A stretch of 64,000 bases of DNA from contig NZ_JAAXPS010000003.1 in NCBI RefSeq assembly GCF_012396555.1, forward strand, positions 124,001 through 188,000, read 5' to 3'. This document shows positions 15,947-25,127 of the stretch, piece by piece. Position 1 is the stretch's first letter. Each line of letters starts with the position of its first letter. The translations under genes were made by a program, and so were the position numbers. This DNA comes from Facklamia miroungae (lineage in GTDB: Bacteria; Bacillota; Bacilli; Lactobacillales; Aerococcaceae). The notes below the pieces were generated by a model. That model saw nothing but the letters and a program-made list of their open reading frames with translations, did not search any database and had not been told where the DNA came from.

Positions 15947-16772
15947 TTTTATGAGCCCTCTTTTATTGAAAATTGATCGTGTTGCCTTTCATATTGGAAC
16001 TTGGCCTGTTTATTGGTATGGATTGATAACTGGTCTTGGTATGGTTTTAGCCTATCTACTCTATATCTCTGAGGTCAAACGGAAAGGGGCTGATCCTGAC
16101 AAAGCTTTCGATCGTCTTTTTTGGTCCATTATCATTGGCTTTATTGGGGCTCGAATTTATTATGTAGCCTTTTCTTGGCAGGATTATCAAGATAATCCGC
16201 TCAGTATTTTTGCCATTTGGAATGGTGGGATAGCAATTTATGGCGGAATTATCGCTGGCTTCTTGACCTTGGTCTATTTTATCCACCGAGATAATTTAAA
16301 CATGGGATTAGAAATGGATATGGCAGCTCCCGCCTTGATGTTAGCGCAGATTATTGGGCGCTGGGGAAATTTTATTAATCAGGAAGCATTTGGCGGTGTG
16401 GTGAGCCGGTCTTATCTAGAAAATCTAAAGTTGCCTACATTTATCATTAATCAAATGGAGATTCAAGGTCAGTATCGACAACCTACTTTCTTATTTGAAT
16501 CTGGGTGGAATGCAATCGGTTTAGTTTTATTAATAATTCTTAGAAGAAAGCACATCTTAAAAGAAGGAGAAATTGCCGGCCTTTATGCTGTTTGGTATGG
16601 CTTGGGCAGATCTTGGATTGAAGGCTTAAGAACAGATAGCCTTTATATGGGTTCTTATAGAGTCTCACAAGTATTTTCATTAATAGTGATAGTTGCCGCC
16701 GTAATAATCATGGCTTATCGGAGGATGAAAAAGGATTTACCTTTCTATATTGAATCAGATATTGGAAGATAA
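15939..16772 (+). CDS. lgt: Prolipoprotein diacylglyceryl transferase
   Basis: A 277-residue membrane enzyme with about seven transmembrane helices and the Lgt signature GRWGNFINQEAFG starting at G140. It transfers diacylglycerol from phosphatidylglycerol to the lipobox cysteine of prolipoproteins. It overlaps hprK by eight bases. AGAGGTGA lies just before the start. Sits in the hprK-lgt-gpsA-trxB operon. Confidence 0.97.
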   Translation: MTNFMSPLLLKIDRVAFHIGTWPVYWYGLITGLGMVLAYLLYISEVKRKGADPDKAFDRLFWSIIIGFIGARIYYVAFSWQDYQDNPLSIFAIWNGGIAIYGGIIAGFLTLVYFIHRDNLNMGLEMDMAAPALMLAQIIGRWGNFINQEAFGGVVSRSYLENLKLPTFIINQMEIQGQYRQPTFLFESGWNAIGLVLLIILRRKHILKEGEIAGLYAVWYGLGRSWIEGLRTDSLYMGSYRVSQVFSLIVIVAAVIIMAYRRMKKDLPFYIESDIGR

Positions 16773-16783
16773 GGAGAAAATAA

Positions 16784-17836
16784 ATGAATATTACAATTTT
16801 AGGATCAGGTTCTTGGGGATCTGCTTTGGCAAAAGTATTGTCAGATAATCAGCATCAAGTAACAATTTGGGGAATCGATCCACATGTGGTTGATGAAATA
16901 AATCACCAACATACAAATAGCCATTATCTCAAGGACTTTAAGTTGAACGACGAAATTAAAGCCACCGGTAACCTTGAAGAAGCGGTTGCAAAAGCAGACG
17001 TGATTCTTTTTGCAGTACCTACACAGGCTATCCGTAAAGTTGCTCAGCAGATAAATATACTTTTAGTTAAAAAAGAGGCTAAACCTTTAATTATTCATGT
17101 TTCTAAAGGGCTTGAACAGTCCAGTCATTTAAGAATATCCCAAGTCATCCAAGAATCTATAGATCCAGCTTTTTATAAGGGAATAGTTGTTTTATCAGGT
17201 CCGAGTCATGCGGAGGAAGTGGCGCGTGAAGACCTTACAACGGTAACGGCAGCTAGTGATTTTTTAGCTTTAGCCGAAATAGTACAAGACTTGTTTATGA
17301 ATCACTATTTTCGGGTTTATACGAATACAGATGTGATTGGTGTCGAACTTGGTGCCGCCTTAAAGAATATTATTGCTTTAGGAGCAGGAATTCTTCATGG
17401 CTTAGGTTACGGTGATAATGCTAAAGCGGCCTTGATTACACGCGGGTTAGCTGAAATTTCTCGACTAGGTGTGCGTTTAGGCGCAGATCCGTTAACCTTC
17501 CTCGGTTTGAGTGGCGTAGGAGACTTAATTGTAACTTGTACCAGTCCTCATTCACGCAACTGGCAAGCAGGAAACCTATTGGCTAAGGGCCTAACCGTCC
17601 AAGAAGTTACTGAAGAGGTTCAAATGGTGGTTGAAGGAATTTTTACTTGTCGAGCGGCCTATGAACTCTCTCAACAATATCGAGTCGAGATGCCTATCAC
17701 GAATGGGCTCTATCAAGTGCTTTATCAAGGTGCTGATGTTAAAGAAGAGGTGGTTCAATTGATGACCCGTTCAGGGAAACAAGAAGCTTCTTTGGCTCAA
17801 CATAATGAAAATGTGAACGCAGAGAAAGGAAAATAA
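16784..17836 (+). CDS. gpsA: NAD(P)H-dependent glycerol-3-phosphate dehydrogenase
   Basis: A 350-residue GpsA. The N-terminal Rossmann loop is GSGSWGSALA (residues 6-15), with VSKGLE and LSGPSHAEEV in the middle and the catalytic-domain block ELGAALKNIIALGAGI. It reduces dihydroxyacetone phosphate to sn-glycerol-3-phosphate for phospholipid synthesis, which suits its place after lgt. AAGGAG lies before the ATG; 11 bp separate it from lgt. The C-terminal extension after the last conserved block is hydrophilic. Confidence 0.97.
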   Translation: MNITILGSGSWGSALAKVLSDNQHQVTIWGIDPHVVDEINHQHTNSHYLKDFKLNDEIKATGNLEEAVAKADVILFAVPTQAIRKVAQQINILLVKKEAKPLIIHVSKGLEQSSHLRISQVIQESIDPAFYKGIVVLSGPSHAEEVAREDLTTVTAASDFLALAEIVQDLFMNHYFRVYTNTDVIGVELGAALKNIIALGAGILHGLGYGDNAKAALITRGLAEISRLGVRLGADPLTFLGLSGVGDLIVTCTSPHSRNWQAGNLLAKGLTVQEVTEEVQMVVEGIFTCRAAYELSQQYRVEMPITNGLYQVLYQGADVKEEVVQLMTRSGKQEASLAQHNENVNAEKGK

Positions 17837-17837
17837 A

Positions 17838-18791
17838 ATGACAGAAAAAAACGAAAAACCATTTGTAGAGGTAGATGTGGTGGTAGTTGGGGCAGGACCT
17901 GGCGGGATGACTGCAGCCTTATATGCCTCTCGTGCAAATCTCAAAACAGTAGTGCTTGAGAAAGGCTTACCTGGAGGGGAAGTCAACAACACAGCTGATG
18001 TTGAAAATTATCCAGGCTATGCCAAAATATCAGGCCCAGAACTAGCCCATAAGTTTTTTGAGTCTGCTATGGAGTTTGGCGCTCAACACTCCATGGAGAA
18101 TGTCTTAGGGATTGAGTTACACGGCAATGTTAAACATGTAATAACTTCAAAATATATATATGTGGCACCAGTGTTGATTGTTGCTACTGGGTCGCAGCAT
18201 CGAAAGTTAAATATTCCAGGTGAAGACCTTTTAAGTGGAAAAGGAGTTTCTTATTGTGCAGTTTGTGATGGATTCTTTTTCCGCAATCGTCACTTAGTTG
18301 TAGTAGGGGGAGGTGACTCAGCAGTCGAAGAGGGAATCTATCTTACTCAGTTTGCTGATAAGGTGACTATTATTCATCGCCGCGATCAGTTGAGGGCCCA
18401 AAAGATTTTACAAGAAAGAGCGTTTAAAAATGAAAAGATTGACTTTATATGGAATAGTACGGTCGAGGAAATTAATGGTGACCAGTCAGTAGAAAGTGTT
18501 ACTATTAAGAATCTAAAGACAGATGAAACATATACGTATCCGTGTGAAGGAGTTTTTATTTACATTGGATTAAATCCAAACTCTTCTTTAGTTGGACATT
18601 TAGATATTACCGATGAAGAGGGCTGGATTATAACTAATGAAAAGATGGAAACGAAAATACCAGGTATTTTTGCTGTCGGTGATGTACGTCAAACTCACTT
18701 ACGTCAAATTGCAACAGCTGTTGGCGATGGAAGTCATGCGGGCCATATGGCTTATCAATATATTCAGACTTTAGCTGATCACCCATCCTAA
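17838..18791 (+). CDS. trxB: Thioredoxin-disulfide reductase
   Basis: A 317-residue flavoenzyme. FAD-binding GAGPGG is near residue 18, the redox pair is C140-A-V-C143 (most relatives have CATC), the NADPH loop is GGGDSAVEE, and the C-terminal FAD motif is GIFAVGDVR. It reduces thioredoxin with NADPH in the cytoplasm. It begins one base after the gpsA stop and is the last gene of the operon, followed by a terminator. Confidence 0.96.
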   Translation: MTEKNEKPFVEVDVVVVGAGPGGMTAALYASRANLKTVVLEKGLPGGEVNNTADVENYPGYAKISGPELAHKFFESAMEFGAQHSMENVLGIELHGNVKHVITSKYIYVAPVLIVATGSQHRKLNIPGEDLLSGKGVSYCAVCDGFFFRNRHLVVVGGGDSAVEEGIYLTQFADKVTIIHRRDQLRAQKILQERAFKNEKIDFIWNSTVEEINGDQSVESVTIKNLKTDETYTYPCEGVFIYIGLNPNSSLVGHLDITDEEGWIITNEKMETKIPGIFAVGDVRQTHLRQIATAVGDGSHAGHMAYQYIQTLADHPS

Positions 18792-18797
18792 ACAATC

Positions 18798-18834
18798 AGA
18801 CTTACCTTTCTTAATAAGGGTAAGTCTTTTTTTC
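18798..18834 (+). terminator. trxB terminator
   Basis: A 12-bp stem (AGACTTACC at 18798 with GGTAAGTCT ending 18827, extended inward by three pairs) plus seven T. Confidence 0.85.
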
Positions 18835-18894
18835 ATTAAAAGAATTTCAAAATGAACAAGTATGGAGAAAATTTCTCCTATTTTTGCATAATCA

Positions 18895-18903
18895 TGCTAT
18901 AAT
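18895..18903 (+). promoter_or_regulatory. Extended -10 promoter of the phosphohexomutase gene
   Basis: TGCTATAAT lies 28 bp before the ATG at 18932. Because it lies downstream of the in-frame ATG at 18884, it rules that start out. Confidence 0.65.
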
Positions 18904-18931
18904 AATTAACAATGAGAAAGGTGGCGAGAAT

Positions 18932-20650
18932 ATGCCTTGGCGCGAATTATACAAGAAATGGAAGAATAAAGAAGATCTTGATGAAGCAGTCAAAAGATCC
19001 TTAGAAAATCAAGTTGGGGATGAGACGAAAGATGCCTTTAATAACACTCTAGGTTTTGGAACGGCGGGCATGCGGGGCATCATCGGGGCTGGTCCTAATC
19101 GTATGAACATCTATACAGTAAGACAGGCAACAGAAGGCTTAGCAATGTTAATAAATGAGGCAGGTCAAGAGGCAAAAGATCGCGGGGTCGTTATCGCCTA
19201 TGACTCAAGACACTACTCACCGGAATTTGCCATGGAGGCAGCTTTGGTGTTAGGTAAGTATGCTATTAAAGTTTATATTTATGAAAGCTTACGTCCTACT
19301 CCAACATTGTCATTTGCAGTGCGCTATTTACATGCTTATGCAGGTATCATGGTAACAGCTAGTCATAATCCAGCAGAATACAATGGTTATAAGGTATATG
19401 GCGAAGACGGTGGACAGATGCCACCTGAAGATGCAGACAATTTAACGCGATATGTACGTTCGATAGCAGATCCACTATCAATTGAGGTTGGTGATAAAAC
19501 AGAGCTATTAGGTTCTGGTAAGATTGAAATTATTGGGGACCGCGTGGATCGTGCTTATCTGACTGAGATAGCAACGGTTACCATTGATGCAGACCTGATT
19601 TCAGAGATGGCAGATCAAGTAAGAATTGTTTTTACTCCCTTACATGGAACGGGTATGTACTTGGGTATGAAGGCTTTAGAACAAGCAGGTTTTTCTAATA
19701 TCCACGTCGTAGAAGAGCAAGCAGAACCAGATGGCGATTTTCCAACAGTTAAATCACCAAATCCTGAATCACCAGATTCCTTTGATTTGGCTGAGCAAGT
19801 TGGACGCAATAACGAAGCGGATATACTTTTAGCTACCGACCCTGATGCAGATCGGTTAGGCGCCATGATTCGCACGCAAGAAGGAAATTATCAATTGTTA
19901 ACAGGTAATCAAATAGCCTGTTTAATGTTGGATTATATGTTAAGAGCATACCAAGCTAAAGGCCAGCTTCCTGCTAATGGGGTGATTATCAAATCGATTG
20001 TATCCACTGATTTAGCAGAGGAAATTGCTAAGGCTTATGGTATTGAAACAGTAGAGGTCTTGACCGGATTCAAATTTATTGCCGAAAAAATAAAGCAATA
20101 TGAAGAATCGGGAGCTCATCAGTTTATTATGGGCTTTGAGGAAAGTTATGGATATTTACTAAAAACTTTCACACGTGATAAAGATGCTATTCAAGCCTTA
20201 GTCATGCTTGCTGAATTGACCGCATTTTATAAAAAGCAAAATATGACCTTAGCAGAAGCGCTCAAGCAGATTTATGAAACATATGGCCATTATCAAGAAA
20301 AAACATTATCTATCTCTTTCGCATCCCTAGAGGGTAAAAATGAGATGGATGAAATAATGGATAAAATGCGTTCAGCTCGCTTGGAAGAAGTAGCCGGTAT
20401 GTCGGTAACCGAGGGATATGATTACTTGAAAAGCCATTTGATTTATGCGGATGGAAAAGAATCAAGTCTCTCCTTTCCTAAATCGAATGTTCTAAAGTAC
20501 AAATTAGAAGACGGTTCATGGATTGCTTTGAGACCAAGTGGGACAGAACCCAAAATTAAACTCTACATGGGTGTTAAAGCCGAAAGCGAAATCAGCGCAC
20601 AAGATAAGTTGTCTAGCTTAGAAGCTTTTCTGAGTCAATTAATCCAATAA
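18932..20650 (+). CDS. pgcA: Phosphoglucomutase/phosphomannomutase (PgcA-type)
   Basis: A 572-residue alpha-D-phosphohexomutase. The phosphoserine loop is TASHNP with S144, the metal loop DPDADR at 303-308, the sugar-binding loop GFEESYGYL, and the C-terminal phosphate loop RPSGTEPKIK. It interconverts glucose-1-phosphate and glucose-6-phosphate for envelope glycolipid and cell-wall sugar synthesis. The start at 18932 has AAGGTGG seven bases upstream; the longer frame to 18884 begins upstream of the promoter. Monocistronic, flanked by terminators. Confidence 0.95.
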   Translation: MPWRELYKKWKNKEDLDEAVKRSLENQVGDETKDAFNNTLGFGTAGMRGIIGAGPNRMNIYTVRQATEGLAMLINEAGQEAKDRGVVIAYDSRHYSPEFAMEAALVLGKYAIKVYIYESLRPTPTLSFAVRYLHAYAGIMVTASHNPAEYNGYKVYGEDGGQMPPEDADNLTRYVRSIADPLSIEVGDKTELLGSGKIEIIGDRVDRAYLTEIATVTIDADLISEMADQVRIVFTPLHGTGMYLGMKALEQAGFSNIHVVEEQAEPDGDFPTVKSPNPESPDSFDLAEQVGRNNEADILLATDPDADRLGAMIRTQEGNYQLLTGNQIACLMLDYMLRAYQAKGQLPANGVIIKSIVSTDLAEEIAKAYGIETVEVLTGFKFIAEKIKQYEESGAHQFIMGFEESYGYLLKTFTRDKDAIQALVMLAELTAFYKKQNMTLAEALKQIYETYGHYQEKTLSISFASLEGKNEMDEIMDKMRSARLEEVAGMSVTEGYDYLKSHLIYADGKESSLSFPKSNVLKYKLEDGSWIALRPSGTEPKIKLYMGVKAESEISAQDKLSSLEAFLSQLIQ

Positions 20651-20656
20651 TTAATA

Positions 20657-20716
20657 AAACTTTGCTGAATAGAGCTTTCAGATCATCTGGAGCTCTTAGG
20701 TCAGCAGAGTTTTTTG
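20657..20716 (+). terminator. Branched terminator after pgcA
   Basis: The outer stem (20657-20668 / 20701-20712, one mismatch) encloses a second stem (20671-20683 / 20685-20696), followed by a T-run. Confidence 0.7.
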
Positions 20717-20750
20717 CTTAAGTGAGGTAAATAGGTTAAATTATATTTTA

Positions 20751-20759
20751 TGCTATAAT
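20751..20759 (+). promoter_or_regulatory. rapZ-yvcK-whiA promoter
   Basis: Extended -10 TGCTATAAT (TATAAT at 20754-20759) lies 38 bp before rapZ. Confidence 0.6.
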
Positions 20760-20796
20760 ATAGTGTAAGAAAGACTAAAGAGAAAAGAGGGAGACC

Positions 20797-21723
20797 ATGG
20801 CTAATTTAGAGCTGGTAATTATTACCGGAATGAGTGGGGCTGGCAAGACAGTAGCGGTTCAAAGTTTTGAAGATTTAGGCTATTATTGCATTGATAATAT
20901 GCCACCCAATCTTTTACCGACATTCTGGCAACTCATGCGAGAGTCAGGAAAAATCACTAAAATTGCCTTAGTGATTGATTTGAGGACACGAGAATTTTTT
21001 GATGAGCTTTCCGATGTAATCGGTGCGATGGACAACAGCCAAGATGTTATGACCAGAATCCTCTTTTTAGAAGCAGATGATCAAGAACTGGTTTCTCGAT
21101 ACAAAGAATCTAGACGTCATCATCCTTTGTCTCAAGGAAATGAGGTATCGACGGTGACGGCAATTGCTAAGGAAAAAGAACTCTTGCGTGACTTACGAAG
21201 TCGTGCCCAGATGATTGTGAATACTTCTAATATGAAGCCTAGAGAACTAAGAGCCTATATAATGGAACATTTCGCTGAAAAAGAACAGATAATTTTTCGT
21301 TTAGATGTTATGTCTTTCGGATTTAAGTATGGGATCCCCATTGATGCGGATGTGGTAATGGATGTACGCTTCTTGCCTAATCCTTATTATATTGAGGATT
21401 TGAGAGGCTTAACAGGAGCAGATAAGGCAGTCTATGATTACGTTATGAGCCAACCAGAAAGTCAGATCTTTTATAATAAATTGATTGATTTGTTAGACTA
21501 CTGTGTGCCAGGCTATAAGCGAGAGGGTAAAAGCAATGCGGTAATTGCAATTGGTTGTACGGGTGGACAGCATCGATCTGTTGCGCTTGCAGAAAGAATT
21601 GGTGAACATTTTACACGAATGAACTATTCTGTAAATGTTAGTCATCGAGATATGCTAAACAACCAAAATCAAGTACTAAAAAAGGATGCTAGAAATGAAT
21701 CAAACACGTCATCCTCGTTATAA
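20797..21723 (+). CDS. rapZ: RapZ-family nucleotide-binding protein (YvcJ)
   Basis: A 308-residue protein with N-terminal Walker A GMSGAGKT (residues 10-17) and a C-terminal domain with CTGGQHRSV. In B. subtilis the homologue YvcJ is a GTPase linked to competence; in enterics RapZ controls glmS through small RNAs. The rapZ-yvcK-whiA order is conserved in Gram-positives. It overlaps yvcK by 29 bases. A purine-rich AGAGGGAG lies before the ATG. Confidence 0.95.
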   Translation: MANLELVIITGMSGAGKTVAVQSFEDLGYYCIDNMPPNLLPTFWQLMRESGKITKIALVIDLRTREFFDELSDVIGAMDNSQDVMTRILFLEADDQELVSRYKESRRHHPLSQGNEVSTVTAIAKEKELLRDLRSRAQMIVNTSNMKPRELRAYIMEHFAEKEQIIFRLDVMSFGFKYGIPIDADVVMDVRFLPNPYYIEDLRGLTGADKAVYDYVMSQPESQIFYNKLIDLLDYCVPGYKREGKSNAVIAIGCTGGQHRSVALAERIGEHFTRMNYSVNVSHRDMLNNQNQVLKKDARNESNTSSSL

Positions 21724-22729
21724 AGTTGCGGTAATAGGTGGAGGAACAGGTCTTCCTGTAATTTTAAGAGGATTAAAGAAATTAGATGTAAATATTACAG
21801 CAATCGTTACTGTAGCTGATGATGGCGGTTCATCAGGGGTCATTCGTGATTACATCAACGTAGTGCCACCAGGAGATATTCGTAACTGTATGTCTGCCCT
21901 ATCAGAGGCAGATGCGGATCTACTTGAGCTTTTTCAATACCGCTTTAATACAGATGATGATTTCTTAGCAGGGCATGCTATTGGAAATTTACTCATTGCG
22001 GCCCTCAAAGAAATGAAGGGGTCTCTATCAGAAGCGATTGATATTTTATCCTATTTCATGAAAATTAGTGGTCAAATCTTACCGGCTGCACCTGAGCCAT
22101 TGATACTACAAGCACTTTTTGAAGATGGAACAATTGCTGTAGGAGAATCTAAAATAGCCCATCATCGCAAACGAATTCAAGAAGTAAATGTGATGACCAT
22201 TGATGGAAAACCAGCGATCAAGGCCTCTTCCAGAGTGGTTGAAGCAATTATGGAAGCAGATATGATTGTTTTAGGACCCGGTAGCCTTTATACATCCATT
22301 CTTCCCAATTTAATGATTGAGGAGATCGGTCAAGCCATCCTAAAAACAGATGCTCAAGTTGTTTATGTTTGTAATATTATGACACAATTAGGTGAAACAG
22401 AAAATTTCACTGATGCAGATCACATTGAAGTCTTACATAATCATTTAGGCTCCCAATTTGTGGATACGATTCTTGTGAATACTACCGAGGTTCCTAAGGA
22501 ATACATAATTAACCAACCTAATAAAGAATATTTATTGCAAGTGAAGCACGATTTTAATGGGTTGCGCCGTTTGGGTTGCCATGTTATTTCGAGTGAATTT
22601 TTAAGTATGAAGGAAGGCGGCGCCTATCATGACACTGACAAAGTCGTAAAAGAGTTAGGCCGCTTATTGGACAGCATTCGTTTACTTGAAAAAAATACTT
22701 TGGTGGAAAGGATGCGACCTGTGATCTAA
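21695..22729 (+). CDS. yvcK: Gluconeogenesis factor YvcK (CofD-like fold)
   Basis: A 344-residue YvcK/GlmR-type protein. It has the N-terminal GGGTGLPVILRGL, VTVADDGGSSG, PPGDIRNC and a HAIGNL motif of the CofD-like fold. It binds UDP-sugars and is required for envelope homeostasis and growth on gluconeogenic carbon. The start at 21695 is preferred over 21686 because AAAGGA (21681-21686) lies eight bases upstream of it. Overlaps rapZ, consistent with coupled translation. Confidence 0.95.
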   Translation: MNQTRHPRYKVAVIGGGTGLPVILRGLKKLDVNITAIVTVADDGGSSGVIRDYINVVPPGDIRNCMSALSEADADLLELFQYRFNTDDDFLAGHAIGNLLIAALKEMKGSLSEAIDILSYFMKISGQILPAAPEPLILQALFEDGTIAVGESKIAHHRKRIQEVNVMTIDGKPAIKASSRVVEAIMEADMIVLGPGSLYTSILPNLMIEEIGQAILKTDAQVVYVCNIMTQLGETENFTDADHIEVLHNHLGSQFVDTILVNTTEVPKEYIINQPNKEYLLQVKHDFNGLRRLGCHVISSEFLSMKEGGAYHDTDKVVKELGRLLDSIRLLEKNTLVERMRPVI

Positions 22730-22762
22730 AGATGAGTTTGAGGCTGAATAGGAGAGAAGAAG

Positions 22763-23683
22763 ATGACTTTTGCAGCAGAAGTAAAAAAGGAATGTACATT
22801 GTTAGAAGTTCATAAGGAACACGCTAAAGCAGAATTAGCAGCTTTAATCCGAATGAATGGGGCTGTTTCGATCTACCAGCAAAAATTGATTTTAAATGTA
22901 CAAAGTGAAAATGCAGCCATTGCAAGAAGATTGTATACTTTACTTAAAGAACACTTTAATGCAGAGAGTGAGCTCCTTGTTCGGCGTAAAATGAAATTAA
23001 AAAAAAATAATGTCTATATCGTTAGATGTCGCTATCACGTTCAAGAAATTTTAGAAAGCTTAGAAATATTTGACCAATCAACGCTCATTTCTAGAATTGC
23101 TCCTGAAATTATGCAAAACGATCCCAAAAAACGTTCTTATCTTAGAGGGGCTTTTTTAGCTGGAGGATCGGTAAATAATCCGGAATCCAATTCCTATCAT
23201 CTAGAAATTTATTCTAGTTATGAGGACCATAATGAAGATCTGTGCAAAATGATGAATGATTTCCATTTAAATGCTAAAACGATCGCCCGTCGCAACGGGT
23301 ACATTACTTATCTTAAAGAAGCAGAGAAAATTGCTGATTTCCTAGTGATCATCGGAGCTAATCGAGCGGTATTAAAATTCGAAGATGTTCGGATCGTAAG
23401 AGATATGCGCAACTCAGTTAATCGTTTAGTAAATTGTGAAAATGCTAATCTTAATAAAGTGATCGATGCTTCTCAAAGGCAAATTGCAGCAATTAAACGT
23501 ATAGAAGCAAAACAAGGCTTATCCTCACTTCCGGAAAAATTAGAGGAGATGGCAAGGTTTCGTATCGAAAACCCTGATATGAGTCTCAAAGAATTGGGAG
23601 AACAAATTCCAAGTGGTCCTATTTCGAAGTCGGGCGTCAACCATCGCTTGCGAAAAATCGTCGAAATAGCCGAAAAATTATAA
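22763..23683 (+). CDS. whiA: DNA-binding protein WhiA
   Basis: A 306-residue WhiA. The N-terminal LAGLIDADG-like fold (lacking nuclease residues) includes [15 protein letters not shown]. The C-terminal helix-turn-helix has [21 protein letters not shown]. In Firmicutes it influences cell division and chromosome segregation. The last gene of the rapZ-yvcK-whiA operon. AGGAGAG lies before the start. Confidence 0.96.
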   Translation: MTFAAEVKKECTLLEVHKEHAKAELAALIRMNGAVSIYQQKLILNVQSENAAIARRLYTLLKEHFNAESELLVRRKMKLKKNNVYIVRCRYHVQEILESLEIFDQSTLISRIAPEIMQNDPKKRSYLRGAFLAGGSVNNPESNSYHLEIYSSYEDHNEDLCKMMNDFHLNAKTIARRNGYITYLKEAEKIADFLVIIGANRAVLKFEDVRIVRDMRNSVNRLVNCENANLNKVIDASQRQIAAIKRIEAKQGLSSLPEKLEEMARFRIENPDMSLKELGEQIPSGPISKSGVNHRLRKIVEIAEKL

Positions 23684-23753
23684 AAATCAGATGAATAGCG
23701 CTTTTTCCTTTCTTTTAGTGTAGTTATAAATACAACATTTAAGGAGGGAAACC

Positions 23754-24185
23754 ATGAATCAAGTCGTTTTTGTGGGTAGACTATGTCGAGAAGTACAGTT
23801 GCGAGAAGTTGGCGAGTCAGCAGCAGTCACTAATAATGTGATTGCGATTAAACGTCCCTTTAAAGATCGAAACGGTGAGTCAATAACAGACTTTATTCCG
23901 TTTGTGGCATGGAATGGCTTGGCTAAGATGATGCATAAATATGCTTGTAAAGGACAACGGATTGCTTTATCTGGAACGATGCAGAGTCGTACCTATTTGG
24001 ATACTCAAAATGAAGAAGTTTATGTCATAGAATGCAATGCTAGCGAAATAACCCTATTGGATAAGCCCAAATCTAAGAAAGAAAGCAAAGCAGCTGTTAA
24101 AATGTGTGAGATGGAGCTTAGGCCAGAAGATATGCAAGTTGCCCAAGAGACGGTTCAACAAGTTTTGAATAACATCAGAGAATAA
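23754..24185 (+). CDS. ssb: Single-stranded DNA-binding protein, short form without acidic tip
   Basis: A 143-residue protein with an OB-fold over about residues 1-105 (VVFVGRLCREVQL, FIPFVAWNGLAKMM, YACKGQRIALSGTMQSRTY). Replicative SSB normally ends in DDDIPF; this one ends in QQVLNNIRE, and it is not between rpsF and rpsR. It is therefore probably the secondary, transformation- or repair-linked SSB (SsbB-like). AAGGAGGG lies before the ATG. Own terminator. Confidence 0.88.
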   Translation: MNQVVFVGRLCREVQLREVGESAAVTNNVIAIKRPFKDRNGESITDFIPFVAWNGLAKMMHKYACKGQRIALSGTMQSRTYLDTQNEEVYVIECNASEITLLDKPKSKKESKAAVKMCEMELRPEDMQVAQETVQQVLNNIRE

Positions 24186-24196
24186 GAATGATTAAG

Positions 24197-24224
24197 AGTC
24201 CAAGTATAGCTGCTTGGACTTTTT
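24197..24224 (+). terminator. ssb terminator
   Basis: AGTCCAAG (24197-24204) and CTTGGACT (24213-24220) with an 8-base loop, then a T-run. Confidence 0.8.
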
Positions 24225-24369
24225 AAATTTTAGGGTATTTGTTATAAGAATGAGTGACCACCTGCATTATCTTATTGGGAGTGTGCGTATGAAGTCTATT
24301 TTAAAGTAAAAATTATCCTACCTGAGACGGAGTGGGAATCATTTAGTGTTTCTTATAATGACATTTGTG

Positions 24370-24375
24370 TATAAT
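24370..24375 (+). promoter_or_regulatory. -10 of the OmpR-type two-component operon
   Basis: TATAAT lies 40 bp before the start codon at 24415. No convincing -35. Confidence 0.45.
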
Positions 24376-24414
24376 AGAACCACAGAAACAAGATCGGTCA
24401 AAGGGGGAAGACGA

Positions 24415-25125
24415 ATGAAAATATTGATGATTGAGGACAATGAATCAGTTTGTGAAATGATGGGAATGTTTTTTGAAAAAGAGAATTTCGAAGCGAGCTT
24501 CCATGGAGATGGGAAAGAAGGTTTTGAAGCCTATCAGAGTCAACCCAACGCTTGGGATATCGTTATTTTAGATTTAAACTTACCTTCTATGGATGGAATG
24601 ACCATTTGCCGAAAAATTAGACAAATCTCTAAGGAAACACCAATCATAATGTTGACGGCACAGGATTCAGAAAGCGATCAAGTGATTGGGTTAGAAATGG
24701 GAGCTGATGATTACGTCACAAAACCTTTCAGTCCCTTGACACTATTAGCGCGAATGAAAGCACTTCACCGTCGCGCTCAAGTTGTTCCTACAGAATCAAC
24801 CAATTCACTAGAAAATAAGTTTGACGTTGAAACGAAGACAGTTAAAATCAATACCTCTACTCGTGAAGCCTATTATCATGACGAAATGATTGATAGTTTA
24901 ACGCCTAAGGAATTCGATTTGTTTGTGATGTTTGCTAAGCATCCTAAAAGAGTTTTTACGCGCGAGCAGCTTCTAAAAAGTATCTGGGAAGATCCTTTCT
25001 TTGGTGATGAGCGAACCGTTGATGCGCATATTAAAAAGCTAAGACAAAAGATCGAGCGATATGGCCCTCAACTTATTCAAACGGTCTGGGGTGTCGGATA
25101 TAAATTTGAAGAACCAGGTGATTAA
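24415..25125 (+). CDS. OmpR-family response regulator
   Basis: A 236-residue regulator. The receiver domain has the acidic pocket E7/D8, phospho-acceptor D53 (VILDLNLPSMDG) and VTKPF. The winged-helix output domain (about 135-233) has LTPKEFDLFVMFAKHPKRVFTREQLL and ERTVDAHIKKLRQKI. The start at 24415 is supported by AAAGGGGGA; the longer frame from 24346 begins upstream of the -10 and is rejected. Two bases separate it from the kinase. Its regulon is not evident. Confidence 0.93.
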   Translation: MKILMIEDNESVCEMMGMFFEKENFEASFHGDGKEGFEAYQSQPNAWDIVILDLNLPSMDGMTICRKIRQISKETPIIMLTAQDSESDQVIGLEMGADDYVTKPFSPLTLLARMKALHRRAQVVPTESTNSLENKFDVETKTVKINTSTREAYYHDEMIDSLTPKEFDLFVMFAKHPKRVFTREQLLKSIWEDPFFGDERTVDAHIKKLRQKIERYGPQLIQTVWGVGYKFEEPGD

Positions 25126-25127
25126 TT

